Positions 27,052 through 36,425 of a stretch of DNA of 64,000 nt are shown one piece after another. Where the stretch lies: NCBI RefSeq assembly GCF_012985465.1, contig NZ_JAAQWN010000008.1, forward strand, positions 62,001-126,000. Direction: 5' to 3'. Source of the stretch: Pseudomonas sp. WS 5079 (GTDB lineage Bacteria; Pseudomonadota; Gammaproteobacteria; Pseudomonadales; Pseudomonadaceae). Position 1 is the first letter of the stretch. Every line of letters begins with the position of its first letter. The notes below the pieces were generated by a model, which worked only from the letters and a program-made list of their open reading frames with translations, had not been told where the DNA came from and did not search any database. Position numbers and translations under genes: made by a program.

Positions 27052-27819
27052 ATGCTGCCCAGCCTGTTTATTTCCCACGGCTCGCCCATGCTTGCCCTAC
27101 AACCTGGCGCCAGCGGGCCGGCTCTTGCACGCCTGGCCGCCGCCCTGCCCCGCCCCAAAGCAATCGTGGTGATGTCCGCACATTGGGAAAGCCGTGAACT
27201 GCTGGTCAGCGCCAGCCCTGCCCCAGAGACCTGGCACGACTTCGGTGGTTTCCCTCGCGAGCTGTTTGCGGTGCAGTATCCAGCGCCCGGCGATCCGGCA
27301 CTGGCGCAACAGATCGTCGAGCTGCTCGCCGCCGATGGCCTGCCCGCCCGCCTAGACCACCAGCGCCCGTTCGACCATGGCACCTGGGTGCCGCTGTCTT
27401 TGATGTACCCGACGGCCGATATCCCTGTGGTGCAGGTCTCCCTGCCCAGCCACATGGGCCCGGCGCTGCAAACCCGAATCGGCCAGGCATTGCGCAGCTT
27501 GCGCGAACAAGGCGTGTTGTTGATCGGCTCGGGCAGCATCACCCATAACCTCGGTGAGCTGGACTGGCGGGCCGGCCCGGAAAGCATCGAGCCCTGGGCA
27601 CGAGAGTTCCGCGACTGGGTCGTCGACAAACTCGACACCCAGGATGAAGCCGCCTTGCACGACTACCGCCACCAGGCGCCCCACGCGGTGCGCAGCCATC
27701 CCAGCGATGAGCACTTATTGCCGCTGTACTTCGCCCGCGGCGCGGGTGGGCAGTTCAGCGTGGCCCATCAGGGGTTCACCCTGGGCGCGCTGGGGATGGA
27801 TATCTATCGCTTTGATTAG
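27052..27819 (+). CDS. Extradiol-type dioxygenase, DODA/YgiD family
   Basis: A 255-residue class III extradiol dioxygenase-like protein. Metal-site histidines are visible in FISHGSPM, SAHWES and ITHNLGEL, and RPFDHGTWVPL is another conserved segment. E. coli YgiD is a zinc-dependent member that opens the ring of L-DOPA. The natural substrate in Pseudomonas is not known. ATG 27052 is preferred over a TTG 15 bases upstream. It ends at a shared terminator with the convergent helicase gene. Confidence 0.9.
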   Translation: MLPSLFISHGSPMLALQPGASGPALARLAAALPRPKAIVVMSAHWESRELLVSASPAPETWHDFGGFPRELFAVQYPAPGDPALAQQIVELLAADGLPARLDHQRPFDHGTWVPLSLMYPTADIPVVQVSLPSHMGPALQTRIGQALRSLREQGVLLIGSGSITHNLGELDWRAGPESIEPWAREFRDWVVDKLDTQDEAALHDYRHQAPHAVRSHPSDEHLLPLYFARGAGGQFSVAHQGFTLGALGMDIYRFD

Positions 27820-27857
27820 CCGCGGCTTTTTGTAGGGGCCCGGTAAAACCCAGGCAT

Positions 27858-27888
27858 AAAAAATCCCCGAACCAGTCGGGGATTTTTT
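27858..27888. terminator. Bidirectional rho-independent terminator
   Basis: AAAATCCCCGA/TCGGGGATTTT stem with a short ACCAG loop and flanking A and T runs, between the dioxygenase and the convergent DEAD-box helicase. Confidence 0.9.
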
Positions 27889-27916
27889 ATGTTCGATCAA
27901 TCAACCCAAGGGTCGA

Positions 27917-29590
27917 TCAATCTTCGCGATAGCGACGCAGCTTGAGCTGCTTGCCAGCAACACGGGTGTCCTTCAGCTTGGCCAGCAACTTCTCCAGGCC
28001 ATCTTCCGGCAGCTCCACCAGGGAGAAGCTGTCACGCACCTGGATGCGACCGATCGCTTCACGTGCCAGGCCACCCTCGTTGAGGATAGCGCCCAGCAGG
28101 TTCTTGGCAGCGATGCCATCACGCGCGCCCAGCGCGGTACGGCAGCGAGCACGGCCTTCGGCCAATGGAACCGGAGCACGACGCTCACGATCGCCACGGT
28201 CTGGACGATCACCGGTACGCTCTGGACGATCACCGCGCGGAGCGTTGTTCGGCACCAGTGGACGTTCTTTCTCGATCGCGGCCAGAGTCAGTGCCTGACC
28301 GTTGGTAGCCTTGCGCAGCAGGGCCGCAGCCAGGGCACGCGGGGTGCAACCGATATCGGCGGTCAGGCGGTCCAGCAGGTCGCCGTGGGTCGATTCAGCG
28401 TCAGCCACCAGCGGCGACAGGCTGTTGGTCAGTTTCTTGATGCGCGCATCGAGAACAGCCTGGGCATCCGGCAGACGGACTTCGGCAACTTTCTGACCGG
28501 TTACACGCTCGATCACTTGCAGCATGCGGCGCTCACGTGGAGTCACCAGCAGCAGTGCACGACCTTCGCGACCGGCACGGCCAGTACGGCCGATACGGTG
28601 AACGTAGGACTCTGGATCGTACGGCATGTCCACGTTGAACACGTGGGTGATACGCGGAACGTCGAGACCACGAGCCGCTACGTCGGTCGCCACAACGATG
28701 TCCAGACGGCCATCCTTGAGGGAGTCGATCACGCGCTCACGTTGGTTCTGGGCAATGTCACCGTTCAGCGCAGCGGCTTTGTAGCCTTTGGCTTCCAGGG
28801 CACTGGCCAGGTCCAGGGTCGCTTGCTTGGTGCGCACGAACATGATCAGGGCGTCGAAGTCTTCGACTTCCAGCAGGCTCAATACAGCCGAGGTCTTCTG
28901 GTCAGCGTGAACCAACAGGTGAGCCTGTTCGATCGCGGTAACGGTTTGGGTCTTGGTCTGGATCTTCACGTGTTGCGGATCGCGCAGATGGCGTTCGGCA
29001 ATGGCACGGATAGACTGTGGCAGGGTGGCCGAGAACAGTACGGTCTGACGGGTCGGTGGCAGTGCCTTGAAGATGACTTCCAGGTCATCCATGAAGCCCA
29101 GCTTCAACATTTCGTCAGCTTCGTCGAGAACCAGGTGGTTCACGGTCGACAGTACTTTTTCGTCACGGCGCAGGTGGTCGCACAGACGGCCCGGGGTGGC
29201 GACAACGATCTGTGCGCCATTACGGATTGCTTTCAGTTGTGGGCCCATAGGCGCGCCGCCGTAAACGGCCACAACGGTAACGCCTGGCATTTGCTTGGCG
29301 TAGGTTTCGAAAGCGGTTGCTACTTGCAGCGCCAACTCACGGGTTGGCGCCAGGATCAGGGCTTGCGGCTCGCGCTTGGCAGGATCGATGCAGTGCAGGA
29401 TAGGCAGGGCGAACGCGGCGGTTTTACCGGTACCGGTTTGCGCCTGGCCAATCATGTCTTGGCCGGCCATGATGATCGGGATCGATTGCTGCTGAATAGC
29501 CGAAGGTTCTTCGTAGCCGGTCGCAATGACGGCAGCAAGAATGTTCGGGTTAAGATTAAAAGCGGCGAAGCCGCCGGTTTCCTGGGTCAT
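27917..29590 (-). CDS. deaD: DEAD-box ATP-dependent RNA helicase (DeaD/CsdA type)
   Basis: A 557-residue RNA helicase. All core motifs are present in order: AQTGTGKT, PTRELALQ, TPGRL, DEAD, SAT, then in the second RecA domain FVRTKQAT, ATDVAARGLD and HRIGRTGRAG. The C-terminal part has an Arg/Asp-rich linker (GDRPERTGDRPDRGDRER) and a DbpA-type RNA-binding fold. This composition matches cold-shock helicase DeaD/CsdA, which aids ribosome assembly and mRNA decay. ATG 29590 is used. A long region without genes upstream fits the long 5' leader known for deaD genes. Confidence 0.92.
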   Translation of the reverse strand: MTQETGGFAAFNLNPNILAAVIATGYEEPSAIQQQSIPIIMAGQDMIGQAQTGTGKTAAFALPILHCIDPAKREPQALILAPTRELALQVATAFETYAKQMPGVTVVAVYGGAPMGPQLKAIRNGAQIVVATPGRLCDHLRRDEKVLSTVNHLVLDEADEMLKLGFMDDLEVIFKALPPTRQTVLFSATLPQSIRAIAERHLRDPQHVKIQTKTQTVTAIEQAHLLVHADQKTSAVLSLLEVEDFDALIMFVRTKQATLDLASALEAKGYKAAALNGDIAQNQRERVIDSLKDGRLDIVVATDVAARGLDVPRITHVFNVDMPYDPESYVHRIGRTGRAGREGRALLLVTPRERRMLQVIERVTGQKVAEVRLPDAQAVLDARIKKLTNSLSPLVADAESTHGDLLDRLTADIGCTPRALAAALLRKATNGQALTLAAIEKERPLVPNNAPRGDRPERTGDRPDRGDRERRAPVPLAEGRARCRTALGARDGIAAKNLLGAILNEGGLAREAIGRIQVRDSFSLVELPEDGLEKLLAKLKDTRVAGKQLKLRRYRED

Positions 29591-30012
29591 GGGTCTGCCT
29601 CTAAGTGCATCCGCAAAGACCCATGCTCCAAAGCTGCGCATGCCGTGTTGAGACTCAAGAGTCGCCCTGGCTGCTTTGTCGGCGGGGATTTGCGAAAACG
29701 AATGAATGAAAAAGATTCGTCAAGGGAGAGTCCGCTGTGCGGACGTGCAGCCGAAGCTGACTTCGGGGAATTGCGCTACCTAAACGCGGCCCGGTTAAAG
29801 GCCGGCGCGCACTATACCGGAAATCCCTGAAAAAGGGAGCTTTTTTTATCGGAAAAGACCATTCGACTGCTCTGCGTCACAGGCTTTGCGCATCCTCGCA
29901 GGAGCGTCTATTTTTCAAAGGCCCGGCCCTGTTGGTCATTGCGCTTAAACGCTTCACCTTTTGCAGCGGGCCCTTCGGTCCGAAACTGCCTTTCGCGCCC
30001 GAGGATCCAGCC
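29591..30012. other. 422-base divergent region with a probable long deaD leader
   Basis: Between the helicase and the crotonase start there is no supported gene. Positions 29829-29847 hold a small hairpin-like A/T-flanked sequence (AAAAAGGGAGCTTTTTTT). A structured leader for deaD is expected but not proven by the sequence. Open frames crossing this region belong to shadows of the helicase. Confidence 0.5.
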
Positions 30013-30804
30013 ATGAGTCAAGCCAGCAGCAGCCGCGTCAGCCGTGAACTACAAGGGCATGTCCTGCTGCTGGGGCTCGATCGGGTAGCCAAGCGCAACG
30101 CCTTTGATCTCGACCTGCTCAACGAACTGAGCCTGGCCTATGGCGAATTCGACCGCAACGAAGAAGCACGGGTGGCCGTGGTGTTCGGGCATGGCGACCA
30201 CTTCACCGCCGGGCTGGACCTGATCAACGTCGCGCACACCATGGCCCAAGGCTGGCAACCGCCACTGGGCGGCTGCGATCCGTGGGGTGTGTTCGCCGGG
30301 CCCAGGGTCAGCAAACCGGTGATCGTGGCCGCCCAGGGCTACTGCCTGACCATCGGTATCGAATTGATGCTCGCAGCAGACATCAACCTGTGTGCCAGCA
30401 ATACGCGCTTTGCGCAGATGGAAGTACAACGTGGGATCTTTCCTTTTGGTGGCGCCACCCTGCGCCTGCACCAGATTGCCGGCTGGGGCAACGCCATGCG
30501 CTGGCTGCTCACGGGTGACGAGTTCGATGCCCATGAGGCCCTGCGCCTGGGGTTGGTGCAGGAGGTCATGGCCAGCGAAGACCTGCTGCCCCGGGCGCTG
30601 GCGCTGGCCAACCGGATTGCCAGCCAGGCGCCGTTGGGCGTGCAGGCGACGTTGACATCGGCACGCCAGGCGCGGGATGAGGGCGAGACCGCTGCGGCGG
30701 CCGGGTTGCCGGCGCTGGTGGAGAAACTGCTGGGCAGCGAGGATGCCAAGGAAGGGGTACGGGCGATGCTGGAGAAGCGGCCGGGGGTGTTCAAGGGGTT
30801 GTGA
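30013..30804 (+). CDS. Enoyl-CoA hydratase/isomerase (crotonase family)
   Basis: A 263-residue crotonase-fold protein. HFTAGLDL and GYCLTIGIELMLAADI are the two oxyanion-hole strands, and MEVQRGIFPFGG covers the position of one catalytic acid. Members hydrate or isomerise acyl-CoA esters, but substrates vary widely. ATG 30013 follows an AGGATCC region; the more upstream start is unlikely. It is isolated from other fatty-acid genes, and a REP pair follows it. Confidence 0.88.
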   Translation: MSQASSSRVSRELQGHVLLLGLDRVAKRNAFDLDLLNELSLAYGEFDRNEEARVAVVFGHGDHFTAGLDLINVAHTMAQGWQPPLGGCDPWGVFAGPRVSKPVIVAAQGYCLTIGIELMLAADINLCASNTRFAQMEVQRGIFPFGGATLRLHQIAGWGNAMRWLLTGDEFDAHEALRLGLVQEVMASEDLLPRALALANRIASQAPLGVQATLTSARQARDEGETAAAAGLPALVEKLLGSEDAKEGVRAMLEKRPGVFKGL

Positions 30805-30815
30805 ACAGACAGTGA

Positions 30816-30916
30816 TGGCCTCATCGCCGGCAAGCCCGCTCCCACAGGGGGAGATCTTGGCCATGCAGAATAGCCACAGAACAAATGTGGGAGCGGGCTT
30901 GCCCGCGATGAGGCCA
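30816..30916. repeat. REP-type inverted pair with 31-base arms
   Basis: Arms at 30816-30846 and 30886-30916 are inverted complements with a single mismatch, both of the Pseudomonas GGGAGCGGGCTTGCCCGCGATG type. They sit between two convergent genes. Confidence 0.85.
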
Positions 30917-30926
30917 GTGCAGGCAC

Positions 30927-31682
30927 CTAAGTCGCCGGCCGAACCGCCTTGATCAACGCCTGCAACGAATACCCCAGGCGCGGCGCCAGCGCCTCGGCCC
31001 GCGCAGAAACCGCCGCCAGGTCCAGCGTCTGGTCCAGGTCCGCCGGCACGATCAGGATCACATTGCCCTCCTTCACCGGCAACTCCCAGTAATGTCGATG
31101 ATAAAGCCCACGCAACAACGCAGCGCCCAGGGGCTTGCCATCATCGGTGGCCCACTGGTTGATCACCAGCCAGCCACCCGGATTGAGCTTCTTCTGGCAG
31201 TTTTCCAGGAAAGTCCAGGCCAGGTGACCAACCCCCGGCCCGACATCGGTATACAAGTCGACGAAAATCAGGTCCGCCGGCTCCGCTGTCTCCAGCAATT
31301 CCAGGGCATCGCCAACACGGATGTACAGCCGTGGATCATCATCCAGCCCCAGGTATTCAATGGCCAGGCGCGGCACATCCGGGCGCAGCTCAATGGCCTC
31401 GACGTCTTCCAGCGGCAGGAACTTGAGGCAGGCCTGGGTCAGCGTCCCAGCCCCCAGGCCAAGAAACAGCGCACTTTCTGGCTGCTCATGGCACAAGGCG
31501 CCAATCAACATGGCGCGGGTGTAGTCGTACTCCAGCCAGCTGGGGTCGGCAGTGAACACACAGCTCTGTTCGATGGCATCGCCAAACTCGAGAAAGCGGT
31601 AGTCAGCCACTTCCAGCACACGGATCAAGCCGAAGTCATCATGGACCTCAGCCAACAGGCGCTCGACGCGCTCCTCAGTCAT
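30927..31682 (-). CDS. Spermidine synthase-like methyltransferase-fold protein
   Basis: A 251-residue protein of the spermine/spermidine synthase superfamily. The cofactor-binding loop FLGLGAGTLTQACL and the acidic LIFVDLYTD segment are present. It lacks the tetramerisation domain of true SpeE and resembles the SpeE-like orphan group of Pseudomonas. Whether it makes polyamines is unclear. The ATG at 31682 has a strong GGAGATGA region before it. The start is 143 bases from the divergent class II DAHP synthase. Confidence 0.82.
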   Translation of the reverse strand: MTEERVERLLAEVHDDFGLIRVLEVADYRFLEFGDAIEQSCVFTADPSWLEYDYTRAMLIGALCHEQPESALFLGLGAGTLTQACLKFLPLEDVEAIELRPDVPRLAIEYLGLDDDPRLYIRVGDALELLETAEPADLIFVDLYTDVGPGVGHLAWTFLENCQKKLNPGGWLVINQWATDDGKPLGAALLRGLYHRHYWELPVKEGNVILIVPADLDQTLDLAAVSARAEALAPRLGYSLQALIKAVRPAT

Positions 31683-31824
31683 TTCATCTCCTAATGGGCC
31701 CGGGCACGGGTTCAAGCCGCCTGGTAGCAAGCGGGAAAGGCGCGATTGTCGGCCAAGCGGCGCCAGCAGGTCACGCACTAATTGCTGATAACATGCACGC
31801 TCCCGACATTCATTCGAGTTCACG

Positions 31825-33171
31825 ATGAGCCAACCCTGGAGCCCCGACAGCTGGCGCGCCCTGCCGATCCAGCAACAACCCCGCTACCCCGACGCCGCGC
31901 ACTTGCTGCAGGTCGAGCAGAGCCTGGCCAGCTACCCGCCGCTGGTGTTCGCCGGCGAAGCCCGGGAGCTGCGCCGCCAGTTTGCCGAGGTGACCCAGGG
32001 TCGCGCGTTCCTGCTGCAAGGTGGCGACTGTGCCGAGAGCTTTGCCGAGTTCTCTGCCGCGAAAATCCGCGACACCTTCAAAGTGTTGCTGCAGATGGCC
32101 ATTGTCATGACCTTCGCCGCAGGCTGTCCGGTGGTCAAAGTCGGGCGCATGGCCGGCCAGTTCGCCAAGCCGCGCTCGGCCAACGATGAAACCATCGATG
32201 GCATCACCCTGCCTGCCTACCGTGGCGACATCGTCAACGGTATTGGTTTCGACGAGAAAAGCCGCGTCCCGGACCCCGACCGCCTGTTGCAGTCCTATCA
32301 CCAGTCCACCGCCACCCTGAACCTGCTGCGCGCCTTCGCCCAGGGCGGTTTTGCCGACCTGCACCAGGTGCACAAGTGGAACCTGGACTTTATCGCCAAC
32401 TCCGCCCTGGCCGACAAGTACAGCCAACTGGCAGACCGTATCGACGAGACCCTGGCCTTCATGCGCGCCTGCGGCATGGACAGCTCGCCACAATTGCGCG
32501 AGACCAGCTTCTTCACCGCCCACGAAGCACTGCTGCTCAATTACGAGCAAGCCTTCGTCCGTCGTGACAGCCTGACCAACGATTACTACGACTGTTCGGC
32601 CCATATGCTGTGGATCGGCGACCGCACGCGCCAGCTCGATGGCGCGCACGTCGAGTTCCTGCGCGGGGTGAACAACCCGATCGGGGTCAAGGTCGGCCCG
32701 AGCATGAACCCCGACGACCTGATTCGCCTGATCGACATCCTCAACCCGGATAACGACCCCGGCCGCCTGAACCTGATCGCGCGCATGGGCGCCAACAAGG
32801 TCGGCGATCACCTGCCCGACCTGATCCGCGCCGTGCAGCGCGAAGGCAAGCAGGTGTTGTGGAGCAGCGACCCGATGCATGGCAACACCATCAAGGCCAG
32901 CAGCGGCTACAAGACCCGGGACTTCGCGCAGATCCTTAGCGAAGTGAAGGAATTCTTCCAGGTCCATGAAGCCGAAGGCACTTATGCCGGTGGGATTCAT
33001 ATCGAAATGACCGGGCAGAATGTCACCGAGTGCATCGGTGGCGCGCGGCCGATTACCGAGGATGGCTTGTCGGACCGCTACCACACCCATTGTGACCCGC
33101 GGATGAATGCCGATCAGTCGCTGGAGCTGGCGTTCTTGATTGCCGAGACGCTCAAGCAGGTCAAACGCTAG
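31825..33171 (+). CDS. Class II 3-deoxy-7-phosphoheptulonate synthase
   Basis: A 448-residue class II (plant/PhzC-type) DAHP synthase, the first enzyme of the shikimate pathway, condensing PEP with erythrose 4-phosphate. Diagnostic segments are LQGGDCAESFAEF, KVGRMAGQFAKPRS and WSSDPMHGN. Length matches the primary-metabolism members of P. aeruginosa rather than shorter class I enzymes. A class I enzyme is at 44.6 kb, so this genome keeps two unrelated first-step enzymes. No phenazine genes are nearby, so this is a general biosynthetic copy. Confidence 0.95.
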   Translation: MSQPWSPDSWRALPIQQQPRYPDAAHLLQVEQSLASYPPLVFAGEARELRRQFAEVTQGRAFLLQGGDCAESFAEFSAAKIRDTFKVLLQMAIVMTFAAGCPVVKVGRMAGQFAKPRSANDETIDGITLPAYRGDIVNGIGFDEKSRVPDPDRLLQSYHQSTATLNLLRAFAQGGFADLHQVHKWNLDFIANSALADKYSQLADRIDETLAFMRACGMDSSPQLRETSFFTAHEALLLNYEQAFVRRDSLTNDYYDCSAHMLWIGDRTRQLDGAHVEFLRGVNNPIGVKVGPSMNPDDLIRLIDILNPDNDPGRLNLIARMGANKVGDHLPDLIRAVQREGKQVLWSSDPMHGNTIKASSGYKTRDFAQILSEVKEFFQVHEAEGTYAGGIHIEMTGQNVTECIGGARPITEDGLSDRYHTHCDPRMNADQSLELAFLIAETLKQVKR

Positions 33172-33193
33172 GGCAGGCGCGGCCTGATCCACC

Positions 33194-33257
33194 GCTATCG
33201 CGGGCAAACCCGACTCCCACCGCGGTCAATGTGGGCGCCGGGCGTGCCCGCGATAGC
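33194..33257. repeat. REP-like inverted pair
   Basis: Arms of about 27 bases (33194-33220 and 33231-33257) pair with a few mismatches around GCTATCGCGGGCAAACCCG. It lies between two convergent genes. Confidence 0.75.
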
Positions 33258-33260
33258 GCC

Positions 33261-34493
33261 CTATCTGCCAGCCTCCATTGCCAGCATCGCCACCCGCAAC
33301 CGGGTCGCGCTATGCCGCTGACAATTGATCTGCACCTGCTCCAACCCCAGCCAATCCGCCATCTGCCGCAAGCTCAATGCCAACGCCAACATCCCCGCCT
33401 CGTCCAACCCCGGCTCTTGCTCGTGCAAGGCATGTACCGCCAGCCGGCCATTGGCCCGCTCGGCGCGCAAGTCCACCCGTGCGGCGATCCGTTCGTTATG
33501 CAGGAACGGCAGCACGTAATAGCCGTACACCCGCTTGTCCTGCGGGGTGTAGATTTCCAGGCGATAGCGAAAGTCGAACAGGCGCTCGGTACGGCTACGC
33601 TCCCAGATCAATGAATCAAAGGGCGACAGCAAGGCACTAGCCGCGACCTTGCGCGGGACGGTTGGCTCGGGCAGGCAATACGCTGGCTGTTTCCAGCCCT
33701 GGACCTGGCACACCTGCAATTGCCCGTCCTCGACCAATTCGGCGAGGCGCCCACGACTGTCTGCTGGGTCCAGGCGAAAGTAATCGCGCAGGTCCTTTTC
33801 CGTAGCGATACCCAGCGCCGTCGCGGCATGCCGCAGCAGGCCACGCTGGGCGCTGTGTTCGCTCAAGGGCACCTGTTGCAGAATCGCCGCCGGGATGACC
33901 CGCTCCGGCAGGTCGTACAGGCGCTCGAAACCACGGCGCCCGGCCACCGTCACCAGGCCTGCGGCAAACAGCCATTCCAGCGCGTGCTTTTCATCACTCC
34001 AATCCCACCATGGCCCGGCGCGCTCTTCCCGGGTCGACAGGCTGCCCGCGCCCAACGCGCCCTGCTGCTCGACGATGGCCAGCACGCGGCGGATAGTGGC
34101 CTGTTGCTCGCGACCAAAACGCGCCATCTGCTGATAGATCCCCTGCCCCTCGGATGCGCGCTGCATGCGCCAGCGCATCAGTGGATAAAGGGCCATGGGC
34201 AGCAGCGAGGCTTCATGCCCCCAATACTCAAACAACGTGCGCTGGCGCCCCTGGCTCCAGGCCGCCTGCTCGAGCAACAACGGCGAGTAACTGCCCAGGC
34301 GGGAAAACAGCGGCAGGTAGTGGGAGCGCACCACGGCATTGACCGAATCAATCTGCAACACGCCCAGGCGCTCGATCACACGGTTAACCTGGGCGGCCTT
34401 GATCTGCGCGGGCGGCTGGCGCCCGGAAAAGCCTTGGGCCGCCAGTGCCAGGCGGCGCGCCTGCTTGAGGGAAAAACTCAGTTCTGCGGGCAT
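33261..34493 (-). CDS. YcaQ/AlkX-family winged-helix DNA glycosylase
   Basis: A 410-residue HTH_42 family protein. The diagnostic glutamine-x-aspartate motif is in GVLQIDSVNAV, which in E. coli YcaQ (AlkX) supports unhooking of DNA interstrand crosslinks and alkylated bases. Other family segments are FEYWGHEAS and SPFDSLIWERSRTERLFDF. The ATG at 34493 is preferred over one six bases upstream because AGGAG is then six bases away. Likely role is repair of bulky alkylation damage. Confidence 0.88.
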   Translation of the reverse strand: MPAELSFSLKQARRLALAAQGFSGRQPPAQIKAAQVNRVIERLGVLQIDSVNAVVRSHYLPLFSRLGSYSPLLLEQAAWSQGRQRTLFEYWGHEASLLPMALYPLMRWRMQRASEGQGIYQQMARFGREQQATIRRVLAIVEQQGALGAGSLSTREERAGPWWDWSDEKHALEWLFAAGLVTVAGRRGFERLYDLPERVIPAAILQQVPLSEHSAQRGLLRHAATALGIATEKDLRDYFRLDPADSRGRLAELVEDGQLQVCQVQGWKQPAYCLPEPTVPRKVAASALLSPFDSLIWERSRTERLFDFRYRLEIYTPQDKRVYGYYVLPFLHNERIAARVDLRAERANGRLAVHALHEQEPGLDEAGMLALALSLRQMADWLGLEQVQINCQRHSATRLRVAMLAMEAGR

Positions 34494-34536
34494 GTGCATC
34501 TCCTGATTGCGCCCGCGAACTGTAGCGCGATGCCGG

Positions 34537-34746
34537 TCATTTACCCAACGGGTCGTTCCAGAAATGGCGGTGGCGTTCCTGCTCGACATCGGCCCGGGTC
34601 AAGCCAATATCCTTGAGTGAGTCATCGCTCATTTGCGCCAGCACCTGACGCTCGCGCTGCATGGCGTACCAACGAAATACCCTTTGAAACAGCCCGGCGA
34701 ATGGACGTCTCACCAGCAACACATAACCTTTTTGGCCTTTCATCAT
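34537..34746 (-). CDS. DUF1127 small protein
   Basis: A 69-residue basic protein with the conserved DUF1127 core (RERQVLAQMSDDSLKDIGLTRADVEQE) near the C terminus. Small DUF1127 proteins are often stress-induced and some bind RNA or affect phosphate and carbon metabolism. GGAGG lies about five bases before the first ATG. The gene is divergent from a LysR regulator. Confidence 0.9.
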   Translation of the reverse strand: MMKGQKGYVLLVRRPFAGLFQRVFRWYAMQRERQVLAQMSDDSLKDIGLTRADVEQERHRHFWNDPLGK

Positions 34747-34804
34747 CTCGCCCTCCAGTGGGGATGACTAAAGTCTGTGCCCAGGACTATGATCAATCCA
34801 ACGA

Positions 34805-35695
34805 ATGTTTCTTATGCGATACATCTCTGAGATTGATCAATTGAACCACTACCCGAGCATCGATACCGACGTGCTGCGCACCTTCGTCGCCATCGCCGAC
34901 CAAGGTGGCTTCACCCGCGCCGGCGAGAAAGTCAATCGCACCCAGTCGGCGGTGAGTATGCAAATGAAGCGCCTGGAGGAGGACGTGCTGCAACGCAAGC
35001 TGTTCGAGCGCGACGGCCGGCAGGTCCGGCTCACGCCCGAGGGCCAGGTGTTGCTGGGGTATGCGCGGCGCATCCTGAAGCTGCACAGCGAGGTGTTCAA
35101 TACCTTGCGCGAGCCGCATATGGTCGGGCTGGTGCGCATCGGCACGCCGGACGACTACGTGATGCGCTACCTGCCCGGTATCCTCAAGCGCTTTTCCAAG
35201 GCCTACCCGCTGATCCAGATCGAGATGCACTGCGAAGGCACGCCAGTGCTGATGCAGCGACGTGACCTGGCGTTGACGGTGGTCAGCCGCGAACCGGGAA
35301 ATGAAATCGGCGAACTGCTGCGCAACGAGCGCATGGTCTGGGTAGCGTCACCGTGCTTCTGCGTGGATGAACACGAGACCCTACCCCTGGCGATCGCCGG
35401 CCTGGACAGCTTTTGCACGCAATGGGCCCGCGCCTCGCTGGACGCCGTGGGGCGCGAGTACCGCCTGGCCTATCACAGCTCCAACGGCGCGGCGATCCAG
35501 GCAGTGGTCGGTGCCGGGCTGGCGGTGACGGTCATGATGGAAAGCCTGGTCACCGAAGACCTGCGCATACTTGGCAGCGACGAAGGTTTCGGCCCGCTGC
35601 ATACGGTCAACCTGCGCCTGCTGCGCAACCCGAACATGAGCTCGCCCATCACCGAATGCCTGGCCGAGTACATCCTCGACGGCTTCAGACTTTAA
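34805..35695 (+). CDS. LysR-family transcriptional regulator
   Basis: A 296-residue LysR regulator. The N-terminal winged helix-turn-helix (FVAIADQGGFTRAGEKVNRTQSAVSMQ) is clear, followed by an inducer-binding domain of the usual length. The sequence resembles regulators near DUF1127 genes in Pseudomonas, but no specific target is known. ATG 34805 or 34814 could be the start. The last 11 bases overlap the convergent permease gene. Confidence 0.92.
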   Translation: MFLMRYISEIDQLNHYPSIDTDVLRTFVAIADQGGFTRAGEKVNRTQSAVSMQMKRLEEDVLQRKLFERDGRQVRLTPEGQVLLGYARRILKLHSEVFNTLREPHMVGLVRIGTPDDYVMRYLPGILKRFSKAYPLIQIEMHCEGTPVLMQRRDLALTVVSREPGNEIGELLRNERMVWVASPCFCVDEHETLPLAIAGLDSFCTQWARASLDAVGREYRLAYHSSNGAAIQAVVGAGLAVTVMMESLVTEDLRILGSDEGFGPLHTVNLRLLRNPNMSSPITECLAEYILDGFRL

Positions 35696-36425
35696 AGGTC
35701 AACATCACCGCGCACACCACCAGGAAGCCGCAGAACAGACCGCGCAGCAGGCGCTCTGGCAATGCGTGGGCGATTTTCACCCCCCAACTGATACTCAGCA
35801 GCCCGCCGACCGCCAGGGGCACGCCGATCAGCCAGTCCACTTCCTGGTGCCATGCGTAGGTCACCAGGGTCACGCCGGTACTGGGCAAGGCCAGTGCCAG
35901 GGACAGGCCCTGGGCAACCACCTGGGTGGTGCCGAACACACTGGTCAAGACCGGCGTTGCAACCACCGCGCCGCCGACACCGAACAGGCCTCCCATGGAT
36001 CCCGACGCCGCGCCCAACACACCCAGCCATGGCCAGGAATAGCGCATCTGCGCAGAAGGTGGCGCATTGCTGGTGACCATGCGCAACAGGTTGTATGCCG
36101 ACAGGGCCAGCAAAAATGCGATAAAGCCAATGCGCATCACGCCCGCATCGATGCCCACCGCCCAGATCGACCCCAGCCAGGCAAAGCAAAAACCCGTGAT
36201 TCCAAGAGGCAAGGCATGGCGCAGCTCAATGCGATTGCGCTGGTGATAACGCCACAACGCCAGCATCACATTGGGTACGACCATCACCAGCGCCGTGCCT
36301 TGGGCAATCTGCTGATCCAGGCCAAACAGCACGCCCAGCACCGGAATCGCGATCAGCCCGCCACCAATGCCAAATAGCCCGCCCACGGTACCCAGGGCTA
36401 TGCCCAGCACCACATACATCGCCAT
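35685..36425 (-). CDS. TauE/SafE-family sulfite exporter-like permease
   Basis: A 246-residue membrane protein with about eight hydrophobic segments. It contains the internal repeat typical of TauE/SafE: GGLFGIGGGLIAIPVL in the first half and GGLFGVGGAVVATPVL in the second. The family exports sulfite, sulfoacetate or other anions. ATG 36425 was chosen to start at the first membrane helix. Flanking LysR regulators on both sides may control it; the one at 36545 is divergent. Confidence 0.9.
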   Translation of the reverse strand: MAMYVVLGIALGTVGGLFGIGGGLIAIPVLGVLFGLDQQIAQGTALVMVVPNVMLALWRYHQRNRIELRHALPLGITGFCFAWLGSIWAVGIDAGVMRIGFIAFLLALSAYNLLRMVTSNAPPSAQMRYSWPWLGVLGAASGSMGGLFGVGGAVVATPVLTSVFGTTQVVAQGLSLALALPSTGVTLVTYAWHQEVDWLIGVPLAVGGLLSISWGVKIAHALPERLLRGLFCGFLVVCAVMLTFKV

